Assembly: GCA_030627405.1 (NCBI GenBank)
Contig: DAOUSD010000152.1
Location: forward strand, 1 to 5,408
DNA: 5,408 bases
Origin: Deltaproteobacteria bacterium
GTDB lineage: Bacteria; Desulfobacterota; Desulfobacteria; Desulfobacterales; ETH-SRB1
Direction: 5' to 3'
Below are positions 1 through 5,344 of the stretch, piece after piece. Positions within the stretch are counted from its first letter, which is position 1. Each line of letters starts with the position of its first letter. The notes under the pieces were generated by a model. The model was given only the letters and a program-made list of their open reading frames with translations. It was not told the DNA's origin and ran no database searches. The translations under genes were made by a program, and so were the position numbers.

Positions 1-337
1 ATATTTTGGCAACAGCGTCACCAAGGCCATTGAAGAAAATAATATCATTTGCCGTTACCTGATAACTGCCGCGCTTATTCACACGCTTTGCAAGGAACTC
101 ACGAGTCTCTAAAACTCCCTGAGTAGCTACATAACCATAAGTTATATCATCTGATACCAGCTTTATTATGGCATCCTTTATCCACTGGGGTATTTTTTCC
201 CCTTTTTGAATAGGATCGCCTATGTTTTCCCAGGTAATATCAACCCCCATGTTTTTAAGTTCCTGGGCAACAGCAACTATTGCCCTTATCTCATAGGTTA
301 ACTTTCCCCAACCAACATGTTCAATATTTCTTCTCAT
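1..337 (-). CDS. PLP-dependent aminotransferase (class I/II), N-terminal part, runs off left edge
   Basis: This is the first 112 codons of a fold-type I pyridoxal-phosphate aminotransferase; the rest lies beyond position 1. It begins MRRNIEHVGWGKLTYEIR and contains ITWENIGDP (about residues 39-47), YGYVATQGVLETREFLA (about 67-83) and IIFFNGLGDAVAKI at the edge. These match the N-terminal arm, the substrate-binding Gly-Asp-Pro turn and the start of the cofactor-binding large domain in aspartate/alanine-type aminotransferases. The Schiff-base lysine would be downstream and is not visible, so the substrate cannot be named. The ATG lies 4 bases after the J-domain stop codon, with GGAGAG ten bases upstream inside that gene's 3' end. 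It is therefore the last visible gene of a four-member minus-strand operon. Family assignment is strong; specificity is unknown. Confidence 0.88.
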   Translation of the reverse strand, partial: MRRNIEHVGWGKLTYEIRAIVAVAQELKNMGVDITWENIGDPIQKGEKIPQWIKDAIIKLVSDDITYGYVATQGVLETREFLAKRVNKRGSYQVTANDIIFFNGLGDAVAKI

Positions 338-341
338 AGCT

Positions 342-659
342 TTATTTCTCTCCTGCCTTTTTCCCCCACAAAGGGTCATCGCCAAAGCGTTCAAACCACC
401 ATTCCTCATCTGAAAGATAATTTTTAACTTCTTTTTCACTAAAGGAGTATTTATAGGATTCGCAATAATCAAAGATAGTTCTATATGCATTAATAATTCT
501 GTCAGTCATTTCGGTACATTCTTTGTTTGGTGCATTACGCTTATCCGGATGCCATTTTTTGATGAGACTTCTATAGCCGGCTTTAATTTCATCCATTGTT
601 GCCCGCTCCGGCAATTCCAGCAATTTTCTTGCCTCATAAATTTTTTGATATTTTCTCAT
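342..659 (-). CDS. Small J-domain (DnaJ-like) co-chaperone
   Basis: This 105-residue protein is essentially a lone J domain followed by an acidic, tryptophan-rich tail. From the ATG at 659 it reads MRKYQKIYEARKLLELPERA (helix I region), then DEIKAGYRSLIKKWHPDK with the diagnostic HPD at residues 37-39. A helix III stretch (TDRIINAYRTIFDYCESY) and the tail SDEEWWFERFGDDPLWG follow. J domains stimulate ATP hydrolysis by DnaK/Hsp70. The Gly/Phe and zinc-finger regions of true DnaJ are absent, so this is a specialised adaptor rather than the housekeeping chaperone. A TTG in frame at 680 would add seven residues, but it has no usable ribosome binding site; the ATG has only a weak purine stretch (GGG). 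The gene starts about 30 bases after the membrane-protein stop and ends 4 bases before the aminotransferase start, so translation is probably coupled. The client is unknown. Confidence 0.85.
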   Translation of the reverse strand: MRKYQKIYEARKLLELPERATMDEIKAGYRSLIKKWHPDKRNAPNKECTEMTDRIINAYRTIFDYCESYKYSFSEKEVKNYLSDEEWWFERFGDDPLWGKKAGEK

Positions 660-689
660 TATCCCGGCCGGCTTGAGCAACCTATAGGT

Positions 690-1031
690 TTAAATATTGT
701 GTAAAATTAATATGCTTATAAAAAAAAGGATCGGAACACCTGCTAATGCTATGTATTGCGCATTCTTCTTAAATAAACTTGTCATTAACTGAGCTATGCA
801 GAAACCAACAATAAGTACTATAAATGCACTCCACCACTGAGCCAGGTATGTAGAAGCGAGTGCTGAACCCGGCAACGAAATAAAGCCGGCAATCTTTATC
901 AGGGAAGTATTTTTTTCATACCACCTGCTGACAGGCCAGCCCTTAAGCTTAGCATAACGATCATAGGAAAGTACAACCCATGAGAAGCCGGAAAGCAACG
1001 TAAAAACAACTATTATGATGTGAGGCTTCAT
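690..1031 (-). CDS. Small integral membrane protein of unknown function
   Basis: I do not recognise this 113-residue protein. It has a hydrophobic N-terminal segment (about residues 4-22) and a basic/aromatic loop (YDRYAKLKGWPVSRWYEKN, 23-41). A moderately hydrophobic Gly/Pro-containing segment (about 47-65) and two strong membrane segments (about 68-87 and 93-111) separated by KKNAQ follow. Four membrane passes are likely, with the two positively charged loops probably cytoplasmic. No signal peptidase site or catalytic motif is visible. Its ATG overlaps the TGA of the phosphodiesterase remnant as ATGA, so it was probably translated by coupling to that gene; the nearest Shine-Dalgarno-like AGGGA lies 14 bases upstream. 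The overlap and short operon spacing support a real gene. Whether it still receives enough transcription after truncation of the upstream gene is unclear. Confidence 0.75.
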   Translation of the reverse strand: MKPHIIIVVFTLLSGFSWVVLSYDRYAKLKGWPVSRWYEKNTSLIKIAGFISLPGSALASTYLAQWWSAFIVLIVGFCIAQLMTSLFKKNAQYIALAGVPILFFISILILHNI

Positions 1032-1519
1032 ATTATGAGATTATTCCCTGACCGCCTGAAGTAGTCCACCAGTATGCCTGGGTTATTGCTTCCAATGCCA
1101 TCAACCCTCATATCAGCAAAAGGCTTGATAAGATCCGGATCATCAATGTTCCATATAAAAATCTTCAAATCCTTCTTATGAGACAATTCAACAAATTCTG
1201 CGTCAACAAAGGTATATTTCATAACCAGCACATCAGCAAATGCCTGGCCTGCAATACTTGTGTCAGCAGGACAGCCGACAAGAAGTACGCCTGTTTTAAT
1301 ACCGCTATCTATTTCTTTAACATTTTTTATAAGCCTGTGCCAGAAAGAAATAACACATACATTGTCTTCAAGCCCGTTTCTCCTTATCTGTTCAACAACA
1401 AATCTTTCCGTACCTTTTTCCTTTAACTCAATAACCAGCTTTATCTTACCATCTATCGAATCCATAACATCTTGCAGGGTGGGTATGGTTTCGCCTTTGC
1501 CGGCATCATACTTTTTCAG
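1028..1519 (-). pseudogene. Glycerophosphodiester phosphodiesterase family gene, 5'-truncated
   Basis: The open frame encodes the C-terminal part of a GDPD-family TIM-barrel hydrolase, which cleaves glycerophosphodiesters to glycerol-3-phosphate and an alcohol. Homology begins abruptly at LKKYDAGKGETIPTLQDVMD, which in intact relatives follows the HRG, E-x-D and HD catalytic motifs. Those are all missing, along with roughly the first 80-100 residues. Retained features are the IELK strand with its metal-binding Glu (1427-1429), a WNID segment matching the usual strand-7 motif, and DGIGSNNPGILVDYF near the end. A TGA at 1520-1522 closes the frame immediately before the leucine codon. The first ATG is at 1465, so a 145-residue fragment could be made, but it would lack the catalytic histidines. 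It heads the minus-strand operon and overlaps the next gene by 4 bases. Family assignment is confident; loss of activity is inferred. Confidence 0.82.
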
Positions 1520-1530
1520 TCAAATTTGAC
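1519..1530. repeat. Perfect 12-bp palindrome at the phosphodiesterase breakpoint
   Basis: GTCAAATTTGAC is a perfect palindrome. Its first base is also the first base (minus-strand CTG) of the surviving phosphodiesterase homology, so it marks the truncation junction exactly. It may be the end of a mobile element, a recombination site or an operator. No partner copy is seen in the window. Confidence 0.5.
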
Positions 1531-1692
1531 CCAAATCTATGCGCCTACTTGTGGAAGTTAATTCGTCCACGTTCCTTATCATGTCTGTTTAACTTCACTT
1601 TCATTGTTGGTATATTATGCCAACAAGATAAAACTGTCAAACACCTTTGTCAGAGTGATAAATCGGCAATACGGGGGAAACGCATTTAATGT
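1531..1692. other. Non-coding stretch with a hairpin, origin unknown
   Basis: This stretch separates the truncated phosphodiesterase gene from the inverted-repeat element. I find no ORF with recognisable protein similarity on either strand and no trace of the missing N-terminal half of the phosphodiesterase. The only clear structure is a hairpin at 1604-1626: TTGTTGG, a 9-base loop, then CCAACAA. It lacks a following T-tract on either strand, so it is not a standard intrinsic terminator. The region is probably inserted or rearranged DNA. Confidence 0.5.
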
Positions 1693-1855
1693 TATACCTC
1701 GAAAGGCCACAAGTTGCGGTTTTTTTGCCGGCCATGAACACCAATAGCTGTGTTGCTCAGACTTGCAATAGCCTGCTATTCCGCGCCTTCGTGCCTTGCT
1801 CTTGATGCTCATTGCTCACCGAAAAAAAACGCAATTTATAACCTTCCGAGGTATA
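1693..1855. repeat. 163-bp inverted-repeat element, MITE-like or dispersed repeat
   Basis: Two imperfect inverted arms of about 34 bp, 1693-1726 and 1822-1855, face each other. Each arm begins TATACCTCG at its outer end, runs through a TTGCG motif and ends in a T tract of seven or eight toward the centre. The outer 9 bp match perfectly, and about 21 of the 27 bases inside the T tract agree. Most differences are transitions, and several become G-U pairs if the minus strand is transcribed. The core of about 95 bp holds a small hairpin, AATAGC-CT-GCTATT (1767-1780). No transposase is encoded, so this looks like a non-autonomous element or a structured RNA-like repeat. It ends only 11 bases before the transporter ATG and so forms that gene's leader. 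No flanking target duplication was identified. Confidence 0.55.
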
Positions 1856-1866
1856 GTTGAAAAAAA

Positions 1867-2657
1867 ATGAGTTACCTGATTATCTGTACGGTAGCACTGG
1901 CTGTTTCAGGCCTGACTCTTTTTTCAGGCTTTGGCTTGGGAACGCTTTTAATGCCGGCATTTGCCATTTTTTTCCCGGTTGAAGTTGCCGTTGCCGCTAC
2001 AGCCATAGTTCACCTGTCTAATAATATATTCAAGGCAGGGCTGTTCGGGAAAAAAGCTGACTTTCGAATTGTGATGAGATTTGCCCTTCCTGCTGCAATT
2101 TTCGCAGCAGCCGGTGCCTTGCTGCTCACATATATGAGTACTGTTCAGCCAATTACCAGTTATACCCTTGCCGGTAGAATCTGTACCATAAGCGTTGTCA
2201 AACTGGTTATTGCAGGCATGATTTTAATTTTCGCTATTTTTGAGCTGGTTCCAGGCTTTGAGAAACTTGCCTTTGACCCCAAATTCATTCCCTTTGGAGA
2301 GGAGCTGTTTCCGGATTCTTTGGCGGGTTGTCGGGCCACCAGGGCGCACTTAGAACCGCCTTTCTGATTCGTACAGGGCTCGAAAAAAATGCCTTTATCG
2401 GAACCATGGTCATTTCAGCAATTGTAGTTGACGTATCCCGCCTCATCATTTACGGTTCAACCTTCTTTTCCAGAGATTTTGCAGTTTTGAAAAGCCAGGG
2501 AGGGATCGGTCTTGTAATTGCCGGATCACTCGCCGCATTTCTTGGAGCATTTATCGGTTCCCGGCTCCTTGGTAAAATTACCATGCGGTTCATACAGATC
2601 TTTGTCGGCATTATGCTGTTGTTGCTTTCCGTTGCACTCGGCCTTGGGTTGGTTTAG
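1867..2657 (+). pseudogene. TSUP (TauE/SafE, DUF81) anion exporter, broken by a frameshift
   Basis: This gene encodes a TSUP-family membrane transporter; relatives move sulfite, sulfonates and other organic anions. The first frame (1867 to about 2307) carries the N-terminal repeat with LTLFSGFGLGTLLMP, AIVHLSNNIFK and several membrane helices. It then leaves the family pattern and stops at 2367. The second frame, from about 2307, carries VSGFFGGLSGHQGALRTAFL and VVDVSRLIIYG, the conserved C-terminal repeat, and ends at 2657. Inserting one base in CTG-TTT around 2307 (to give CTG GTT) joins the halves as IPFGEELVSGFFGG. The result is a 263-residue protein, the normal TSUP length, so a single-base deletion is the simplest explanation. 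It could also be a sequencing or assembly error. The start has only a weak AGG 15 bases upstream, inside the repeat arm. Family certain; functional state uncertain. Confidence 0.88.
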
Positions 2658-2706
2658 AATTTTCGAAAGAAACAAGATCGTTATCTGCACAGGGTATATC
2701 CTGCAG

Positions 2707-2713
2707 AAGGAGG
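2707..2713 (+). promoter_or_regulatory. Strong ribosome binding site that sets the phosphatase start
   Basis: AAGGAGG matches the 16S anti-Shine-Dalgarno sequence. It is followed by five A residues and then ATA in frame with the phosphatase at 2719. The spacing is ideal for initiation at that codon and at no ATG, GTG or TTG nearby. Confidence 0.75.
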
Positions 2714-2718
2714 AAAAA

Positions 2719-3309
2719 ATAGAAACTAAACTATATTTAGTGCGGCACGGAGAAACGATTTGGAATATAGATAGTCGTATGCAGGGGCATAAGAATTCGC
2801 CTTTAACAGAGAAAGGAAGGGAGCAAGTTGAAATTTTAAGAAAAAAACTAATCCGTAAAACGATTAGTGCCGCATATACAAGCACATTAGAAAGAGCAAA
2901 AGAAACGGCCAGGATAATATTAGAAAATTCAGAGGTACCATTAATCGAACGAGCCTCCTTAAATGAGATTGGTTTAGGCGAATGGGAAGGAAAAACTTTT
3001 GCTGAAGCAAAAGAATTAGACTCAGAGCAATTTAACAATTTCTGGAAGTTCCCTACACGATATTCACCCTCCTCAGGCGAAACTTATTATGAACTTCAAA
3101 ATCGAGCTATCCCGGAAATATACAGAATTTTTAAAGAAAACGCAGGTGGAAGGGTTCTTATTGTGTCTCACTGGATAACAATAAAAATTATTTATATGCA
3201 TTTTAATAAAATTGAATTAGATGATATAGCTAAAGTTCCAAATGCAGATAACGGCTCTTATCTTAAAATCCAAAAAAACGGAAAATTATTTTCCACAGAG
3301 TTTCATTAA
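2719..3309 (+). CDS. Histidine phosphatase (phosphoglycerate mutase-like), apparent ATA start
   Basis: This 196-residue protein belongs to the histidine phosphatase superfamily, branch 1 (PhoE/CobC/GpmB-like). It removes phosphate through a phosphohistidine intermediate. Counting from the ATA codon, the catalytic LVRHGET motif places Arg9 and the nucleophile His10. STLERAKETA supplies Arg59, NEIGLGEWEG supplies the acid Glu83, and VSHW supplies His151. The ending PNADNGSYLKI is usual for the family. Length is normal and the frame is intact. The start is the oddity: no ATG, GTG or TTG lies between the transporter stop and the RHG motif in a usable place. GTG at 2740 would remove the first strand, and upstream TTG codons lie inside the transporter gene without a binding site. 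Leucine is mostly TTA and arginine often AGA, unlike the preceding gene, suggesting separate ancestry. The substrate cannot be predicted. Confidence 0.85.
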   Translation: METKLYLVRHGETIWNIDSRMQGHKNSPLTEKGREQVEILRKKLIRKTISAAYTSTLERAKETARIILENSEVPLIERASLNEIGLGEWEGKTFAEAKELDSEQFNNFWKFPTRYSPSSGETYYELQNRAIPEIYRIFKENAGGRVLIVSHWITIKIIYMHFNKIELDDIAKVPNADNGSYLKIQKNGKLFSTEFH

Positions 3310-3411
3310 TAAAGCCAGCGTCTAAAGTGTAAAATTATTTTCGGAGTCTACGCTTACCTGCGCGAGCCCTTAGGTCAAGCGAGATGAATCAAACGCAGGA
3401 TATCAACAAAA

Positions 3412-4722
3412 ATGGGGCATATGAAAAAAACAACGGAAGTATTTTTAACAGATACTAAAAGCAGTCTTTCAGATGCAGTCAGACAATCTTTTGATTATTT
3501 TGGCGGCGCTGCAGCGCTTTTAAAATCGAGTAAAAATGTATTTATAAAAGTTAATGCTGTGGATCTTCGGCAGCACGCTTATACAAATATCGATATTATT
3601 CGAGAAAGCATTATTTACTTCAAAGAAAACGGGGCAAATAATATCTATATTATTGAAAACTGCACGCAGGGCAATTTCACCCGTTTGGTCTTTAAGGTGA
3701 CGGGTATTACCTCGGTTTGTGAAGAAACCGGTGCTATACCCGTATATCTTGATGAAACAAAATCCATTCCGATCTTTCTCGAAAGTCTGGAATGCTTTAT
3801 CGACATTTCAGAATTTATATTTGAAAACCTCATCATGAATAGAAATGAAAACCTTTATGTGTCTTTACCAAAGCTAAAAACCCATTCCATGAGTCAGGTA
3901 ACTTTGTCCATTAAAAACCAGTTCGGATTTGTCCACCAAAAAAGCAGGATTGCAGACCATAATTATCGCATTCATCAAAAATTTGCAGACATTTATCGGG
4001 TCTTAAGACCGGATTTTGTGCTTGTGGACGGCATGGTAGCTACCAATCATGGTCATTATATTGCAGTTGCAAATACAGATAAGTGCATTGTTCCAATGAA
4101 CCTTCTCATATCCGGCAAAGATCCCCTTGCGGTTGATGTGGTTGGTGCAGACTTGATTGGATATACTGTTGATGATGTCAAACATTTGAGACTTTGCAAA
4201 GAATTGGAAATCGGCATAGGGGATATCCGGTGCATTGAGATTATCAATAATAAGCTTTTTAATGAACGAAAAAAAAAGCTTACCCATGAGCTTTTAGAAG
4301 ACTTTCCTCCAGACCTTTCGATAATCAGAGGAAAGGAACGATGCTGTCCGGAAGGATGTAAAAGAAATACAGAAACTTTAGTAGAAGTGCTTTTTCGCGA
4401 TTATGACGGCAAGGGTGATTTCACTATCCTTATGGGGAAGGGAATTGATCATAAAGAGATTGAGCTTTTAAAAGGACGAGTCCACATAGCGGGAAGTTGC
4501 GCAATTCAAGACCATGGACTTATGTTATTCAACAAGCTCGGCAAAAAGAATGTGACCATGAGCCACGGCTGCAACAATCTGGCAGAGACAATCTATGCCC
4601 TGTGCAAACATATGAAAGTAAACCCTTTGAAGCTTGTCCCAATAAATCCGATTTCCTCACTTTCACTCCTGGCACAGGCTAAAATAAATGGTTCAAAGGC
4701 TATGATCCCTCGATTAATATAA
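3412..4722 (+). CDS. DUF362 domain protein with cysteine-containing C-terminal extension
   Basis: This 436-residue cytoplasmic protein carries a DUF362 domain over roughly residues 40-260. Visible family features are FIKVNAV (44-50), PKLKTHSMSQVTLSIKNQFG (153-172), a D-H-N...H...AD stretch (182-193), the DGMVATNHGHY segment (206-216) and ISGKDPLAVDVVGADLIG (233-250). The biochemical role of DUF362 is not settled; some members carry ferredoxin-type Fe-S domains. Here there is no 4Fe-4S ferredoxin motif. Instead a C-terminal region of about 145 residues has CCPEGC (Cys311, 312, 316) and further cysteines at 363, 387 and 398, including GSCAIQDHG and SHGCNN. Metal or cluster binding is possible but inferred. 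ATG 3412 has AGGA eleven bases upstream; ATG 3421 is a weaker alternative. It is about 100 bases after the phosphatase, so may have its own promoter. Confidence 0.85.
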   Translation: MGHMKKTTEVFLTDTKSSLSDAVRQSFDYFGGAAALLKSSKNVFIKVNAVDLRQHAYTNIDIIRESIIYFKENGANNIYIIENCTQGNFTRLVFKVTGITSVCEETGAIPVYLDETKSIPIFLESLECFIDISEFIFENLIMNRNENLYVSLPKLKTHSMSQVTLSIKNQFGFVHQKSRIADHNYRIHQKFADIYRVLRPDFVLVDGMVATNHGHYIAVANTDKCIVPMNLLISGKDPLAVDVVGADLIGYTVDDVKHLRLCKELEIGIGDIRCIEIINNKLFNERKKKLTHELLEDFPPDLSIIRGKERCCPEGCKRNTETLVEVLFRDYDGKGDFTILMGKGIDHKEIELLKGRVHIAGSCAIQDHGLMLFNKLGKKNVTMSHGCNNLAETIYALCKHMKVNPLKLVPINPISSLSLLAQAKINGSKAMIPRLI

Positions 4723-4847
4723 TAATTTCGTAACTACTCAGGTATTTAGGTTGAAGACTGAAGGATATCCCTGTGGCGTTCTACGTTTATTATTTGAGAT
4801 GCGGAAACAGAATAGATAATAATAAATGGGAAGAAATATGTTGAAGG

Positions 4848-4860
4848 ATTGATAATCAAT
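4848..4860. repeat. 13-bp palindrome abutting the hicA stop codon
   Basis: ATTGAT-A-ATCAAT is a perfect inverted repeat with a one-base centre, lying directly against the hicA stop codon. It has no GC-rich stem or T-tract, so it is unlikely to be an efficient intrinsic terminator. It could be a protein-binding site or chance. Confidence 0.35.
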
Positions 4861-5049
4861 TCAAAATTTGGGTTTTAATCCAGCTTGCTTACAAAGCTGA
4901 TTTGCTGTTATTCTGTCAAACTGTCTATGTCTTTTTACTGGTATGGCTTTGGAACCATTGTAATAAATAGAATGATTGCTTCCTTCTCTGAGCAAATAAT
5001 ACTTGTTTATTTCAAAATAGCGAATGAGATCACGCCGTTTGACTGACAT
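4861..5049 (-). CDS. hicA: HicA-type mRNA interferase toxin
   Basis: This 62-residue protein is a type II toxin of the HicA (YcfA/double-stranded RNA-binding-like) family, which cleaves mRNA and blocks translation until bound by HicB. It reads MSVKRRDLIRYFE, then YYLLREGSNHSIYYNG with the catalytic histidine at residue 26. IPVKRHRQFDR and the final helix ANQLCKQAGLKP follow. All conserved blocks are present and the length is typical, so it looks active. A longer frame opens at 5076, but the ATG at 5049 is preferred: GAGG lies six bases upstream and the protein then begins at the usual family position. It overlaps the 3' end of hicB by 20 bases, giving translational coupling with antitoxin made first. 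This hicB-then-hicA order is less common than hicA-hicB but well known. Confidence 0.92.
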   Translation of the reverse strand: MSVKRRDLIRYFEINKYYLLREGSNHSIYYNGSKAIPVKRHRQFDRITANQLCKQAGLKPKF

Positions 5050-5266
5050 ATTCGACCTCAACGGGTAGCTGCTCAATTAAAGCATTTCCAAGCGGAATAT
5101 TTTTACCAAGTTCCTTGTACGCAAGAACCATTTCATGAAGTGCGTCTTTAAGCATAGTTCGACATTCTTCGAGGTTTTTACCCTCAGTTATGACTTCTGG
5201 CCAATCGACCAGCTGGCCCATATAGCCTGAATCAATTTTTGTATATTTAGCGGTATAGTTGATCAT
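5030..5266 (-). CDS. hicB: HicB-type antitoxin, short form
   Basis: This 78-residue antitoxin partners the overlapping HicA. It shows the partly degraded RNase H-like HicB fold: YTAKYTKIDSGYMGQLVDWPEVITEGKNLEECRTMLKDALHEMVLAY (residues 4-50) includes the strand-turn W-P-E-V-x-T-E-G and the helix that packs on HicA. The short tail is NIPLGNALIEQLPVEVEY. It has no C-terminal ribbon-helix-helix or helix-turn-helix domain, unlike longer HicB proteins. Direct promoter binding by HicB alone is therefore doubtful. The ATG at 5266 has GGAGG six bases upstream and is the first gene after a strong promoter, which favours antitoxin excess. Such a module usually stabilises a mobile or genomic region or responds to stress; here it sits beside a probable intron end. 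Confidence 0.92.
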   Translation of the reverse strand: MINYTAKYTKIDSGYMGQLVDWPEVITEGKNLEECRTMLKDALHEMVLAYKELGKNIPLGNALIEQLPVEVEYVSQTA

Positions 5267-5272
5267 AATTGA

Positions 5273-5277
5273 CCTCC
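5273..5277 (-). promoter_or_regulatory. Ribosome binding site of hicB
   Basis: On the minus strand GGAGG stands six bases before the hicB ATG at 5266. It is near-ideal and fixes the antitoxin start. Confidence 0.8.
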
Positions 5278-5292
5278 ATTGCTTTAGTTGTT

Positions 5293-5321
5293 ATTTTAAC
5301 TTTTAAAATTTACAGTGTCAA
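5293..5321 (-). promoter_or_regulatory. Sigma-70-type promoter of hicBA
   Basis: On the minus strand a perfect -35 box TTGACA (5316-5321) is followed, after exactly 17 bases, by TAAAAT (5293-5298), five of six matches to the -10 consensus. The start of transcription should be near 5286, giving a leader of about 20 bases before hicB. GTTA-TTT-TAAC (5290-5300) is a short inverted repeat over the -10 box and could be an operator; that last point is tentative. Confidence 0.75.
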
Positions 5322-5344
5322 ACCAAAAAACTAAGATAAATCGT

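Noticed and set aside
660..680. TTG at 680 as start of the J-domain protein
   Set aside because: No Shine-Dalgarno at usable spacing; the ATG at 659 gives the expected N terminus.
1615..1812. Minus-strand open frame of 65 residues within the inverted-repeat element
   Set aside because: It reads through one repeat arm and the hairpin core, has no clear ribosome binding site and resembles no protein family I know. It is probably a chance frame of the repeat.
2518..2718. Long N-terminal extension of the phosphatase starting at a TTG at 2518
   Set aside because: The extra residues come from the transporter coding region in the wrong frame, are cysteine-rich and unlike any phosphatase, and lack a binding site.
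2526..3038. Long minus-strand open frame opposite the transporter and phosphatase
   Set aside because: It is antisense to two genes with clear family motifs and its own translation shows no recognisable domain.
3310..3411. Spacer between the phosphatase and DUF362 genes examined for a terminator or small gene
   Set aside because: Only a 5-bp AGCGT/ACGCT pairing is visible, with no T tract and no convincing frame.
4003..4287. Minus-strand open frames opposite the DUF362 gene
   Set aside because: They lie inside a well-conserved coding region and have no domain or ribosome binding site evidence.
4723..4847. Spacer after DUF362, including CTACTCAGGTATTTAGG, as a recombination or attachment site
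   Set aside because: The motif seems vaguely familiar from repeats near mobile DNA, but there is no second copy or paired structure in the window to support a call.
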